A stretch of 64,000 nt of DNA from Methylophilaceae bacterium (GCA_028342535.1 JAOLWQ010000002.1:97484-161483), one strand, 5' to 3'. Numbered from the stretch's first letter, positions 19,387-30,933 are shown. Program-made: numbers and translations. The notes: generated by a model not told the origin, from the letters alone.

Positions 19387-19876
19387 TTACTTTGTATTTA
19401 ACTTCATATTTAACACCTTAGTAACTTGTTTTTTTCTAAATTCTTTTAGCTTTTGGTTGGTAACTTCATTATTTAAAGCAATTAAAGAAACAGCAAATAA
19501 TCCAGCGTTATATGAGCCAGCCTCCCCGATAGCAAAAGTTGCTACAGGAATACCTTTTGGCATTTGCACAATTGATAAAAGTGAATCATGTCCTTCGAGA
19601 TGTTTTGATGGCACTGGTACACCTAAGACTGGTAAGGTAGTTTTAGAAGCAACCATCCCTGGAAGATGCGCCGCACCTCCCGCCCCTGCAATAATGACTT
19701 GAAAACCATTTTTTTCTGCGTCTTCTGCAAATTTAAACATCAAATCTGGAGTTCTATGGGCTGATACCACCTTAGCCTCATATGAAATCTTAAAATCATC
19801 AAGAACTTCTGCCGCATGTTGCATTATGGGCCAATCACTGTCTGACCCCATAATAATTGCTACTAAAGATTTGTTT

Positions 19877-19884
<8 letters not shown>
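19387..19884 (-). CDS. purE: N5-carboxyaminoimidazole ribonucleotide mutase
   Basis: Rearranges N5-CAIR to CAIR, the step after PurK. The 165-residue class I PurE has [11 protein letters not shown] (residues 11-21), SAHRTPDLM with the catalytic histidine, [12 protein letters not shown] and [10 protein letters not shown]. The start overlaps the end of proB by 8 bases, so proline and purine genes share one transcript here, proB-purE-purK. Confidence 0.96.
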
Positions 19885-22083
<2,199 letters not shown>

Positions 22084-22100
22084 GATACATTTAAATTCTC

Positions 22101-22358
22101 TTAAACAGGCAGTATATTAACTAATTTTCTTCTTAAAGCACCCTTCGTTGTGAAGTTTACCTTACCATCTGTTTTAGCAAATAAAGTATGATCTTTACCC
22201 ATACCTACATTTTCACCCGGGTGCATTTTTGTTCCTCTTTGCCTTAAAATAATACTTCCAGCTCGAACAAATTCATCCCCAAAAGCTTTAACACCTAATC
22301 TTTTTGCATTAGAATCTCGTCCATTCCTAGAACTACCGCCTGCTTTTTTATGTGCCAT
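22101..22358 (-). CDS. rpmA: 50S ribosomal protein L27
   Basis: Large-subunit protein whose N-terminus reaches the peptidyl-transferase centre. The 85 residues begin [20 protein letters not shown] and continue with [17 protein letters not shown], both diagnostic. No N-terminal cleavage extension of the Firmicutes type is present. It lies 19 bases after rplU in the usual pair. Confidence 0.97.
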   Translation of the reverse strand: MAHKKAGGSSRNGRDSNAKRLGVKAFGDEFVRAGSIILRQRGTKMHPGENVGMGKDHTLFAKTDGKVNFTTKGALRRKLVNILPV

Positions 22359-22377
22359 ATTTAATTACCCTTAAAAT

Positions 22378-22692
22378 CTATTTAACTACAATTTTTTCAA
22401 TCTTAATCTCAGTGAAAGTCTGTCTATGTCCTTGAGACTTTCTATAGCCTTTTCTACGATTCATTTTGAATATTTTTATTTTATCACCCTTGCCATGAGA
22501 TATAACAGTTGCGCCAACACTGGCACCTTTCACTATTGGAGTACCAATTGTTACTTTGTCGTCATCGACAAGTGTTAACACTGAATTTAAATTAAAAGCT
22601 TTTCCAACTTCAGCTGCAAGCTTCTCTACTTTTAGTGTATCGCCTTCAGCCACTTTGAACTGTTTACCACCTGTTTTTATTACAGCATACAT
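22378..22692 (-). CDS. rplU: 50S ribosomal protein L21
   Basis: Large-subunit rRNA-binding protein. The 104 residues start [18 protein letters not shown] and end with the [20 protein letters not shown] block typical of L21. It is the first gene of the minus-strand ribosomal pair, divergent from ispB across 185 bases. Confidence 0.97.
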   Translation of the reverse strand: MYAVIKTGGKQFKVAEGDTLKVEKLAAEVGKAFNLNSVLTLVDDDKVTIGTPIVKGASVGATVISHGKGDKIKIFKMNRRKGYRKSQGHRQTFTEIKIEKIVVK

Positions 22693-22802
22693 TTAGAATA
22701 CCTTATTGAAATAATATACAAATCAGACCAGCGATTATACTCATAAAATTAAAAACTATCAATTTTATTAAATGTTTTAAAACAAGTAATTATTAAGTAA
22801 CT

Positions 22803-22808
22803 TATAAT
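22803..22808 (+). promoter_or_regulatory. Likely -10 element for ispB
   Basis: A perfect TATAAT on the plus strand. A start of transcription some 7 bases downstream would make the 5' leader begin within about 6 bases of the long hairpin at 22821. The -35 is weak. Confidence 0.4.
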
Positions 22809-22820
22809 CATTGAGAATGA

Positions 22821-22875
22821 GATTTATGTTTAATGTGATAAAATTTTATTTTATTTATTACATTAGACATAAATC
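22821..22875 (+). repeat. 22-bp hairpin in the ispB leader
   Basis: Arms 22821-22842 and 22854-22875 are complementary over all 22 positions if two G-U pairs are allowed (positions 22830/22866 and 22837/22859); the loop is 11 AT-only bases. The 3' arm ends two bases before the TTG start of ispB. Both imperfect pairs are G-U only in the plus-strand RNA and would be A-C mismatches on the other strand, which suggests an RNA structure in the ispB message. No oligo-U follows, so it is not a standard terminator. Confidence 0.8.
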
Positions 22876-22877
22876 CC

Positions 22878-23846
22878 TTGCCTTTAGAAAATATAATATC
22901 TCCAATTCAAACAGATTTAGAATCCGTTAATAATGTAATCAGAAAATCGCTTAGCTCTGATATTCCAATTATAAATCAAATTTCCCACCATATTATTAGT
23001 AGTGGCGGCAAAAGAATGAGGCCAATCTTACACCTATTAATCTCAGGAATGAATGGGGAAATTAATGAGATCAACCACAAAATTGCTGCAATTATTGAGT
23101 TTATTCATACCGCGACTCTATTGCATGATGACGTTGTTGATAAATCTGAAAAACGAAGAAATATAAAAACTGCAAATGCACTTTTTGGTAATGCTGCTAG
23201 TGTGCTAGTTGGAGACTTTATTTATTCTCGCTCATTTCAGATGATGGTTGATATCGATAATATGAAAATAATGAAAATATTGTCTGATACTACCAATTCA
23301 ATTTCCGAAGGCGAAGTGTTACAACTTCTAAATAATCATAATCCTGATATTAGCGAGGATCAATATTTTAAGGTCATTCAATTTAAAACTGCAAAACTTT
23401 TTGAAGCTTGTGGAAGTCTTGCAGGAATATCAAATGAGAATAGCCCAGAAATAATTGATTCGTATTCAAAAATTGGGCTTCATTTTGGAATTATTTTTCA
23501 ACTAATAGATGATATTTTGGATTATTCAGGCGATTCAAGTCAAATTGGAAAGAACTTAGGTGATGACTTAAATGAGGGAAAAGTTACTTTACCTTTAATT
23601 TATGCAATGCATGACTCTAACGAACAACAGTGCAAAATTATTAAAGATGCCATTAAAATAGGTGATATAAGTAGACTTCCAGATATTATTGAAATTATCG
23701 AAGAAACAAAATCTATATCTAAGGTTCAAATTAAATCCGAAGATCATTTTAAGAAAATAAAACTTATACTAGATAAAATACCAGATAATGATTTTAAAAG
23801 AATAATACTGAATCTTGCAGAATACTCAGTGTATAGGCAAAATTAA
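22878..23846 (+). CDS. ispB: Octaprenyl diphosphate synthase (polyprenyl synthetase)
   Basis: Builds the polyprenyl side chain of ubiquinone. The 322-residue protein has both aspartate-rich motifs, DDVVD (84-88) and DDILD (211-215), plus SGGKRMRP at 42-49. I keep the TTG start at 22878 because MPLENIISPIQTDLESVN matches the N-terminus of betaproteobacterial homologues; no ATG occurs before codon 47. There is no clear Shine-Dalgarno, and a long hairpin ends two bases before the start. The divergent rplU neighbour supports IspB over other prenyltransferases; the chain length is not determinable. Confidence 0.93.
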   Translation: MPLENIISPIQTDLESVNNVIRKSLSSDIPIINQISHHIISSGGKRMRPILHLLISGMNGEINEINHKIAAIIEFIHTATLLHDDVVDKSEKRRNIKTANALFGNAASVLVGDFIYSRSFQMMVDIDNMKIMKILSDTTNSISEGEVLQLLNNHNPDISEDQYFKVIQFKTAKLFEACGSLAGISNENSPEIIDSYSKIGLHFGIIFQLIDDILDYSGDSSQIGKNLGDDLNEGKVTLPLIYAMHDSNEQQCKIIKDAIKIGDISRLPDIIEIIEETKSISKVQIKSEDHFKKIKLILDKIPDNDFKRIILNLAEYSVYRQN

Positions 23847-24193
23847 TTTAAAAGAATCTTCTCACCACTTTCAACACTGTAATAACTTAAACAAGCTGAA
23901 CTAGCATTTTTTTCCATAATATCGCCCTGAAAAACTGATTTTCCATCTATATCAACTCTTGCATAACCGGTATTATAAAGAGTAACTTCGGCATCTAGGT
24001 TTTCTTGTTTTAAGAAATAAATCATGTGATTATCATTTTCAGATTCTGACCACACCTCCCAATTTTTCCGGCCTGATAAGTTACAAATCCAGCCAGTTAA
24101 ATCAACTTCAACCTTACAAACAACTGAATCGACTAAAGAGAGGTAATCTGTGGGTAAATCTACGAGGTGGTTTTCTATTTTTTTTTCATTCAT
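23843..24193 (-). CDS. Hypothetical protein, 116 residues
   Basis: I do not recognise this protein. It has no signal peptide or membrane segment and is acidic, with a tryptophan/cysteine patch (VDLTGWICNLSGRKNWEVW) and a beta-rich C-terminal half. It overlaps ispB convergently by 4 bases and diverges from coaE across 73 AT-rich bases. Codon use resembles its neighbours. In a genome this compact, retention suggests a real, possibly clade-specific, gene. Confidence 0.6.
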   Translation of the reverse strand: MNEKKIENHLVDLPTDYLSLVDSVVCKVEVDLTGWICNLSGRKNWEVWSESENDNHMIYFLKQENLDAEVTLYNTGYARVDIDGKSVFQGDIMEKNASSACLSYYSVESGEKILLN

Positions 24194-24266
24194 AATTATT
24201 ATTTAATTTATCATATAAACTTATAAATTAATACGTTATTGAATAAATATTTTCAAGGAACTTAAA

Positions 24267-24872
24267 TTGTATATAGTAGGAATGACTGGCGGCATCGGTT
24301 CTGGAAAAAGTGAGGCAAAGAAAGCTTTTAGGGAGCTCTCTGTTCCTACAATAGATCTTGATGATATTGCACACCAAATAACTCAAAAAAATTGTTCTGG
24401 GTACGTTGAGATTACAAAGAATTTTGGGAATATATATCTTGATGGAAATGAAGAAATCGATCGTAAGAGCCTTAAAATAGATATTTTCAATTCACCTGAG
24501 TTAAAAAATAAAATTGAATCAATATTGCATCCTATAATCTTTGAAGAATGCAAAAAACAAATACATAAATATAAAGCAGAAGAATATATAGTAATAATAA
24601 TAGCATTACTCTTTGAGACAGAAAATTATTTAAACTTCATTGATGAAAGTATTCTGATTGATTGTGATGAAACACTTCAATTTAACAGGGTGAGCTCAAG
24701 GGATAAAATAGATAAAAAATTAATTAAATCTATTATAAAATCTCAATTACATAGATCTCAAAAAATTATAAAGGCTGATACAATAATTAATAATAATCTC
24801 AGCAAAGCTAGCCTTAAGAAAGAGATTTACCAATATCATCAAGATTTAAAACTTAGGATTAATAGAAAATAA
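24267..24872 (+). CDS. coaE: Dephospho-CoA kinase
   Basis: Last step of coenzyme A synthesis: phosphorylation of the 3'-hydroxyl of dephospho-CoA. The 201 residues begin with the P-loop GMTGGIGSGKS (5-15), then DLDDIAHQI and the LLFET lid region. The start is TTG at 24267, supported by AAGGAA seven bases upstream and by family N-termini. It is one base before zapD, and with yacG forms the conserved coaE-zapD-yacG set. Confidence 0.95.
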   Translation: MYIVGMTGGIGSGKSEAKKAFRELSVPTIDLDDIAHQITQKNCSGYVEITKNFGNIYLDGNEEIDRKSLKIDIFNSPELKNKIESILHPIIFEECKKQIHKYKAEEYIVIIIALLFETENYLNFIDESILIDCDETLQFNRVSSRDKIDKKLIKSIIKSQLHRSQKIIKADTIINNNLSKASLKKEIYQYHQDLKLRINRK

Positions 24873-24873
24873 T

Positions 24874-25608
24874 ATGATTAAATACGAATTTCCACTGAAC
24901 GAAAGGGTAAGAAAATTTCTTCGGATTGAGGAAATTTTTAAGAACTTTGATAATCAGCTAGTTGTTAAAAATAGATTTGATGACTATGCCTGTTTTAATT
25001 TATATTTTCACATTATGGCAACAGCCTCGCGCACAGACCTCAAAGTTGAGCTTATTCAGGAAGTTGAAAAACAAAGAGCTTTAATTTCAAAAAAAATTAA
25101 AACTAAAAAAAATATACTTGCTCAAAATCAATTAAAAAAAGTAAAATTGCAACTTGAAAAAAATAAAACTAAAACTGGATTTGATTTTGGTAGGGATAAA
25201 TTCTTACATGAACTTAAAACAAGATCCATCACCCCATCTGGAATAATTATTACCGACTTTCCAGAATTGCAGTATTGGTTAGAATCAACAGCTCAAAAAG
25301 ATAGAAAAATATACTTTATGAATAAAATTAAGGAATATAGCTCAATAAAAGCTGCAATTACAACTTTGATGAAAATTTTAAGAGATAATATTGAGACAAA
25401 TGTAATGCAATCTAAAAATGAAGCTGTTCAATATAAACTGAATCCATTACTCAAAAATGATCTTGTAGTCATATCTCTGCCTGAAGCATCGAAGTACTAT
25501 CCTAATATTTCATCAAATAAGTATGCTGTTAATATTCATTTTGCTAGGCCCACAACTATTAGCCCATTTAAATTACTTAAATTTAAGCTTGGAATAGCTT
25601 CTTTTTAA
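24874..25608 (+). CDS. zapD: Cell division protein ZapD
   Basis: FtsZ-binding protein that cross-links Z-ring filaments. The 244 residues open with the family's YEFPLNERVRKFLRIEEIF and carry the central FFHIM-like FHIMATASRTDLKVELIQEVEKQR helical core. Its placement between coaE and yacG is the standard proteobacterial context. Cytoplasmic; no signal peptide. Confidence 0.93.
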   Translation: MIKYEFPLNERVRKFLRIEEIFKNFDNQLVVKNRFDDYACFNLYFHIMATASRTDLKVELIQEVEKQRALISKKIKTKKNILAQNQLKKVKLQLEKNKTKTGFDFGRDKFLHELKTRSITPSGIIITDFPELQYWLESTAQKDRKIYFMNKIKEYSSIKAAITTLMKILRDNIETNVMQSKNEAVQYKLNPLLKNDLVVISLPEASKYYPNISSNKYAVNIHFARPTTISPFKLLKFKLGIASF

Positions 25609-25609
25609 T

Positions 25610-25780
25610 ATGTCTAATAAATGTCCTAATTGTAATCATGATGCCGATATTTCTTCAGGTAACAAATCTAGACCATTTTGCTCAGAAAAATGTAAATTAA
25701 TAGATTTTGGGGCATGGGCAACAGAAAAATTTAAAATTCCTGGTAACAACACTGGATCTGAACATGATGAAAACTTATAA
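25610..25780 (+). CDS. yacG: DNA gyrase inhibitor YacG
   Basis: Small zinc-finger protein of 56 residues that in E. coli binds GyrB. The four-cysteine site is C5-x2-C8 (CPNC) and C25-x3-C29 (CSEKC), followed by IDFGAWATEKFKIPG, the family's LGxWxxExYxIPG motif. It starts one base after the zapD stop. It is short but unambiguous. Confidence 0.93.
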   Translation: MSNKCPNCNHDADISSGNKSRPFCSEKCKLIDFGAWATEKFKIPGNNTGSEHDENL

Positions 25781-26198
25781 TTCCTTAGTATTTTTTATAC
25801 TATTTTCTTTATTTCCTCTTTTTTTGTATGGGGAAGAATTTTCTATTTCCAATGAAAATAGTATAGTTTCTGAATTAAGACCTGGTCAAAAAATTAGCGT
25901 TGGCTATTTAGATATAACAACAAGTGAAGATGTAAAAATAATAAAGATTGAAGCAGATAGAATTGATCGTATTGAGGCTCATTCGATGATAATGGATGGT
26001 GAGATAATGAAAATGAGAAAAATTACACCTGAGCTAATCAAAAATAAAACATTTAAATTTATGCCCGGTGGCAATCATCTCATGTTGTTTGGAATTGATA
26101 GAGAGCTTAAAGCTGGTGACGATATAAGCTTGTTATTTACTTTCCAGCTAAAAAATAAAAAAATGTTTACAAAATCTATTGAATTTAAGATTAAATAA
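25764..26198 (+). CDS. PCu(A)C-family copper chaperone-like protein
   Basis: Exported protein of 144 residues. It starts at the ATG pair 25764/25767 inside the end of yacG; a frame start at 25707 would add 19 residues that break the signal peptide. A signal sequence (about 20 residues ending near FLYG) precedes a beta-sandwich with the copper motif AHSMIMDGEIMKMR and PGGNHLMLFG, the H-x-M plus distal H-x-M ligands of PCu(A)C. Such periplasmic chaperones help load the CuA centre of cytochrome oxidase, whose genes are at 47681-52072. It ends one base before the convergent mutT fusion. Confidence 0.85.
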   Translation: MMKTYNSLVFFILFSLFPLFLYGEEFSISNENSIVSELRPGQKISVGYLDITTSEDVKIIKIEADRIDRIEAHSMIMDGEIMKMRKITPELIKNKTFKFMPGGNHLMLFGIDRELKAGDDISLLFTFQLKNKKMFTKSIEFKIK

Positions 26199-27128
26199 TC
26201 ATTGCCAGATTGACCTTTGTGATGCTATCCCTATTGCCCCATTCTCCAAAGCAACTGAATAATCATTAACGCCTAGCCCGCCAAGTGCATATATCGGGGT
26301 ATTAACTCTATTTACTATTTTTTCAAATTCATCCCAACCTATTGGCTTTATATCTGGGTGAGATAAAGTTTTTTTGATAGCTGACAATACTAGAAAATTG
26401 ATATTTAATTTTTCAGCAATATAGATTTCTTCCTGAGTATGACAAGAAGCTGAAACTATTAGGTTCTTAGGTATTTTTTTAATACTAATAAGATCTTTTG
26501 ATCTTAAGTGAACTCCATCAGCTTTTATTTCGTACGCTAAATTTACATCAGAATTAATGATTACTTTTACCCCTTTTGGCTTACAAATTTTAATAACCTC
26601 ATTCGAAAATATTTTAAACTCATCAAAAGAAATATTTTTTTCACGAACCTGGATCATCTTTAATCCATTACTTATTCTATTTTGTAGCTGATTAAAAAAT
26701 ACTTTTTTTGATGTTTCTGATAAATTTGTTATTGCATAATACTTTGGGAGATCGAATGCTTTTTGGATAAATAGGTTGGCAGGAAGAATAGGAGAAACAT
26801 TTGGATTTTGAAGATGTGTCCATACTAATTTTTGATTCTCTTTCGAAGTAACCTCACCTTCCCATCCATACACTTTAAAAAAATGAAGGGTAATATCATT
26901 TCCACCATGGGAATACTTTCTTATAACCCACTTTTTAAACTGAGTTATTTTGACACCAATCTCTTCATCAATTTCACGATACAAAGCATCAACAGAAGTT
27001 TCACCTTTTTCTATTTTTCCACCTGGAAACTCCCACCAGCCTTCCCATGACTTCGGATGTGGTCTTTGACCAAGAAGTACTTGACGATTATTATTTATTA
27101 AAACTGCAACAGAAACGTTAACATGCAC
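26199..27128 (-). CDS. Nudix hydrolase (MutT-like) fused to a TenI/ThiE-like domain
   Basis: Two domains in 309 residues. Residues 1 to about 125 are a MutT-type Nudix hydrolase with a perfect Nudix box from Gly37 to Val59 (GKIEKGE...REIDEEIGV), likely removing 8-oxo-dGTP or a related oxidised nucleotide. From about 130 a TIM-barrel resembling thiamine phosphate synthase/TenI follows, with IQVREKN, ADGVHLRSKD, SASCHTQEE and ALGGLG. Several ThiE catalytic positions look altered, so thiamine synthesis is doubtful. This fusion is known in Beta- and Gammaproteobacteria. It is 4 bases downstream of argJ. Confidence 0.88.
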   Translation of the reverse strand: MHVNVSVAVLINNNRQVLLGQRPHPKSWEGWWEFPGGKIEKGETSVDALYREIDEEIGVKITQFKKWVIRKYSHGGNDITLHFFKVYGWEGEVTSKENQKLVWTHLQNPNVSPILPANLFIQKAFDLPKYYAITNLSETSKKVFFNQLQNRISNGLKMIQVREKNISFDEFKIFSNEVIKICKPKGVKVIINSDVNLAYEIKADGVHLRSKDLISIKKIPKNLIVSASCHTQEEIYIAEKLNINFLVLSAIKKTLSHPDIKPIGWDEFEKIVNRVNTPIYALGGLGVNDYSVALENGAIGIASQRSIWQ

Positions 27129-27132
27129 TGCT

Positions 27133-28359
27133 TTAGGTTCTATATTCAGCGTTAATTTTTACGTACTCATATGATAAATCAGTCGTCCAAACTGAAGCTT
27201 TATGGGTACCTCCGTTTAAATTAACTTTTAGATAAATTTCGGAATTTTTCATTTCATTTTGAATTTCTAACTCATCAAAGTCTTTTGCAATAACACCCTT
27301 ACTAGAAAATAGTATTTCATTGATATATAAATCAATTATAGAAATATCCAAATCCTTTAAATTACTATTGCCAATCGCTGCTAATATTCTTCCTAGGTTT
27401 GGATCGCTAGCAAAAAAAGCTGTTTTTACTAATGGGGATCTAGCAATGCTCATACCTACTTCCCTACACTGATCTACATTATTTCCACCCAGCACTTCAA
27501 TCGTTATAAATTTTGTAGCACCCTCCCCATCCCTTATAATAGCTTGTGCAAGCTCGAGAGCAATATCAAAAATTCCTGATTTTAAAATTTTATAATTATT
27601 ATTTTCTTCAACTATCTTAGAATGTCTAGATTGATTTGTTGCTACACATATAAATGAATCATTTGTTGACGTATCTCCATCTACGGAAATACAATTAAAT
27701 GTTGTGTCCGCAATTTCTTTATTTAATTTTTGCAATATTTCTTGTGAGATATTTGCGTCAGTTGAAATGAAAGCAAGCATTGTAGCCATATTAGGATGTA
27801 TCATTCCCGATCCTTTACTTACTCCAGTAATTATTACTTTTTGATCTTCAATTAATATACTTCTTGATACAGCCTTTGGGATAGTATCGGTCGTCATAAT
27901 TGCCTCTGCTGCTTCAAGCCAATTATCTCCATCCAAGCCTTTAACTAAAATAGGGATGGCTTTATTTATTTTTTCAGTTGGAAGTGGTGTCATTATAACT
28001 CCAGTCGAAAAAGGTAAAATTTGGTTAGGCATTACTTTCAATTCTACCGCTAAGGTTTTACAGATTGATTCAGCATCTTCCATACCTATATCTCCAGTTC
28101 CAGCATTAGCTGAACCAGTATTTACAATAAGAGCTTTTATAGCACTAGTTGATTCGAGGTGTTTTTTTGAGACGACGACTGGGGCTGCACAAAATTTATT
28201 TTGAGTAAATGTACCAGTCACTAAAGATCCGTCATCAAAAACCATTAACATTAAATCTTTACGGCCCTTATCTTTCAGTCCAGCTGATACACTAGCAACC
28301 TTGACTCCAGGTATGCTCAATAGCTCTTTCTTAATAGGCATTTGTAAATTAATAGCCAT
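27133..28359 (-). CDS. argJ: Bifunctional ornithine acetyltransferase / N-acetylglutamate synthase
   Basis: Recycles the acetyl group in arginine synthesis. I start at 28359 (MAINLQMPIKKELLSIPGV), 4 bases after the cysS stop; an upstream ATG at 28416 would overlap cysS by 53 bases and add an unconserved extension. The 408-residue precursor self-cleaves before the threonine of ATMLAFI (Thr193), giving alpha and beta chains. Family motifs FTQNKFCAAPV and GEGATKF are present. Confidence 0.95.
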   Translation of the reverse strand: MAINLQMPIKKELLSIPGVKVASVSAGLKDKGRKDLMLMVFDDGSLVTGTFTQNKFCAAPVVVSKKHLESTSAIKALIVNTGSANAGTGDIGMEDAESICKTLAVELKVMPNQILPFSTGVIMTPLPTEKINKAIPILVKGLDGDNWLEAAEAIMTTDTIPKAVSRSILIEDQKVIITGVSKGSGMIHPNMATMLAFISTDANISQEILQKLNKEIADTTFNCISVDGDTSTNDSFICVATNQSRHSKIVEENNNYKILKSGIFDIALELAQAIIRDGEGATKFITIEVLGGNNVDQCREVGMSIARSPLVKTAFFASDPNLGRILAAIGNSNLKDLDISIIDLYINEILFSSKGVIAKDFDELEIQNEMKNSEIYLKVNLNGGTHKASVWTTDLSYEYVKINAEYRT

Positions 28360-28363
28360 ATCT

Positions 28364-29740
28364 TTATTTTTTTCTCCAAATAGTGCCATCAGCTGTGTCT
28401 TCCAATAGGATATCATTTTCTAAAAGAAGTTTTCTGATTCTGTCAGCCTCTTCGTAATCTTTATTTTTTTTTGCTGAATTTCTTTCTTTAATCAAATCAT
28501 CAATAATTAATCCGTCATCTCCAATAGAAGACATCATAACTCCTTGTAAAAAATCTTCTGGATTCATAGTTAAAATACCTAGGCTATTTGCTAGATTAAC
28601 TAGAAGCTCTATTTTTTGATTATCTTTATTCCTGTTTATTTCATTAGCTAATTCATATAAAACAGCTATAGCTGCAGGCGTATTAAAGTCATCATCAAGA
28701 GCTGCTTTAAATCTTATTGCATAATTATTTGTCCAATCAATAACAAACTTCTCAGATTTAATTTTATTTCTAATAGATAAATATAGCCTTGTTAATCCTT
28801 GTTTGGCATCATCTAACTGAATATCTGAATAATTTAAAGGGCTTCTATAATGTGCTTTTAAGATAAAAAACCTAACAACTTCTGGTAAATACTTTTTTAA
28901 AATTGATCGAATAGTAAAAAAATTGCCTAGGGATTTCGACATTTTTTCATCATCAATTTTTACAAAGCCATTATGCAGCCAGTAATTTGCCATTTTACAA
29001 TCATTTGCAGCCTCAGATTGTGCAATTTCATTTTCATGATGAGGAAATTGTAAGTCTTGACCTCCCCCATGAATATCAAAATGATTTCCTAGGATTTTAT
29101 TACTCATTGCAGAACATTCAATATGCCAACCTGGTCTGCCTGCTCCCCATGGAGATTCCCATGATGGCTCATCCTTCTTCGCTGACTTCCACATCACAAA
29201 ATCAAAATTATTTTTTTTATTTAAATCAATATCAACTCGATTTCCAGCTCTTAAGTCTTTTAATGTTTTGCCAGAAAGTTTTCCATATCCTTTAAAATCT
29301 GATACAGAGTAGTAAACATCTTTGTTATCACCGATATAGGCAAACCCCTTATCTATTAATATTTGAATCATATTAATAATATCGGCAATATGATTAGTTG
29401 CCCTTGGTTCAGAATCTGGTCTTAAAACACCTAGTGCATCTCCATCTTTATTCATCTCCATAATGAAAGTTTCAGTAAGCTCTTTAATGGTGATATTTTG
29501 CTCAGCTGCTTTAGCTATAATCTTGTCATCTATGTCAGTAATATTTCTAACATATTGAACTCTATAACCACTTAACCTTAACCATCGATTAATCACATCA
29601 AAAATTACCATAACTCTTGCGTGACCTAGATGACAGAAATCATAAACTGTCATTCCACATACGTACAAACGAACCTCTTTTGGTTTAATAGGCTTAAAAA
29701 TTTCTTTTTGATTTGTTAAGCTGTTGTATAGTGAAAGCAT
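28364..29740 (-). CDS. cysS: Cysteinyl-tRNA synthetase
   Basis: Class I synthetase of 458 residues. HIGH appears as HLGH at 37-40 and KMSKS at 266-270. The catalytic zinc ligands Cys28 (YVCGMTVYD), Cys209 (HIECS) and His234/235 (PHHENE) are all present. It heads a minus-strand run cysS-argJ-mutT fusion and diverges from the cyclophilin pair. Confidence 0.97.
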   Translation of the reverse strand: MLSLYNSLTNQKEIFKPIKPKEVRLYVCGMTVYDFCHLGHARVMVIFDVINRWLRLSGYRVQYVRNITDIDDKIIAKAAEQNITIKELTETFIMEMNKDGDALGVLRPDSEPRATNHIADIINMIQILIDKGFAYIGDNKDVYYSVSDFKGYGKLSGKTLKDLRAGNRVDIDLNKKNNFDFVMWKSAKKDEPSWESPWGAGRPGWHIECSAMSNKILGNHFDIHGGGQDLQFPHHENEIAQSEAANDCKMANYWLHNGFVKIDDEKMSKSLGNFFTIRSILKKYLPEVVRFFILKAHYRSPLNYSDIQLDDAKQGLTRLYLSIRNKIKSEKFVIDWTNNYAIRFKAALDDDFNTPAAIAVLYELANEINRNKDNQKIELLVNLANSLGILTMNPEDFLQGVMMSSIGDDGLIIDDLIKERNSAKKNKDYEEADRIRKLLLENDILLEDTADGTIWRKK

Positions 29741-29874
29741 TTATAATTAATATAGTTGAGTCATAAGGTGGTGTTAAAATTCATTTATGATAAATTAAAT
29801 GTTCAAAAATTATACCATGCAACTTTTTTAGTTTTACAATCTTAAATTAATAAAAATAATAAGAGAGATTTTCC

Positions 29875-30444
29875 ATGAAAAATATACTTAAAATAATAGT
29901 CTTAAATTTATTGCTCCTAATAAGTATTAGTAGTTTTAGTAAAGATTCTAATACGTTCATCATTGAAACTAATCGAGGCAATATAACAATCGAGGTTTAT
30001 CCAAAAAAAGCACCTAAAACAGTAGCGAATTTTAAGACGTATGTTGCTAATGAATTCTATAATGGACTTATTTTTCACCGAGTCATTAAAAATTTTATGA
30101 TACAAGGTGGTGGTTTTGATAAAAATATGATGCAAAAGAAAACGAATGATCCAATTATTAATGAATCCAATAATGGGCTTAAAAATAAACCTTATACATT
30201 AGCAATGGCACGAACGAATGATCCTAATTCTGCTACCTCTCAGTTTTTTATTAACTTGATTGACAATAGTTTCTTAAATTACACTGGTAAAAGCTCAAGT
30301 AAAATAGGTTATTGTGTTTTTGGTAGAGTAGTTGAAGGAAAAGATATTGTAGATAAGATAGGTCAATATAAAACACATTTAAAAAATGGGCAAAGCGACG
30401 TACCCATTAAAAAAGTCGTCATTAAATCAATCAAACAAAGGTAA
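29875..30444 (+). CDS. ppiA: Periplasmic peptidyl-prolyl cis-trans isomerase (cyclophilin)
   Basis: Cyclophilin of 189 residues with an N-terminal signal sequence (about residues 4-22, cleavage near SFSKD) and the active-site arginine in FHRVIKNFMIQGG. QFFIN and FGRV motifs follow. It is probably a periplasmic protein-folding catalyst. The next gene encodes a cytoplasmic paralogue and starts 6 bases later, so the pair likely arose by tandem duplication. A GAGAG ribosome-binding site precedes the ATG. Confidence 0.92.
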   Translation: MKNILKIIVLNLLLLISISSFSKDSNTFIIETNRGNITIEVYPKKAPKTVANFKTYVANEFYNGLIFHRVIKNFMIQGGGFDKNMMQKKTNDPIINESNNGLKNKPYTLAMARTNDPNSATSQFFINLIDNSFLNYTGKSSSKIGYCVFGRVVEGKDIVDKIGQYKTHLKNGQSDVPIKKVVIKSIKQR

Positions 30445-30450
30445 TTATAA

Positions 30451-30933
30451 ATGAAAATTAAAACAAACTTTGGTAGCTTTTCTTTAGAACTGGATGAGGT
30501 AAAGGCTCCGCTATCATCAAAGAACTTTAAGGAATATGTTGAGAAAACTTTTTTTAACAATACTATTTTCCATCGAGTAATAGATGGATTTATGATTCAA
30601 GGTGGTGGGTTTGAATTAGATATGACTCAAAAAGAAACTAATGCTCCCATTAAAAATGAAGCGAGTAATGGGTTAAAAAATGAAAAATATACTATCGCAA
30701 TGGCGAGAACGAGCGACCCAGATTCTGCAACCTCCCAATTCTTTATTAATACATCTAATAATAGTTTCCTAGATTATCCAGGGCAAGATGGTTCTGGTTA
30801 CTGTGTTTTTGGTAAAGTCACTGAAGGTTTTGATGTTATCGATAAAATTAATTCAGTTAAGACAGGTTCTAAAAATGGACACCAGGATGTTCCTGTTGAA
30901 CAAGTAATTATTGAGGAAGTAACAGCTGATTAA
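30451..30933 (+). CDS. ppiB: Cytoplasmic peptidyl-prolyl cis-trans isomerase (cyclophilin)
   Basis: A 160-residue cyclophilin without a signal peptide; it starts directly in the fold (MKIKTNFGSFSLEL). Active-site FHRVIDGFMIQGGG, AMARTSDPDSATSQFFIN and GYCVFGKV are conserved. It closely resembles its upstream neighbour, which has the signal peptide. Its last codons overlap the probable start of lpxH, a ppiB-lpxH pairing also seen in E. coli's wider neighbourhood. Confidence 0.95.
   Translation: MKIKTNFGSFSLELDEVKAPLSSKNFKEYVEKTFFNNTIFHRVIDGFMIQGGGFELDMTQKETNAPIKNEASNGLKNEKYTIAMARTSDPDSATSQFFINTSNNSFLDYPGQDGSGYCVFGKVTEGFDVIDKINSVKTGSKNGHQDVPVEQVIIEEVTAD

Noticed and set aside
24203-24231. 9-bp inverted repeat before coaE
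   Set aside because: Only A and T bases with an 11-base loop; expected by chance at this composition.
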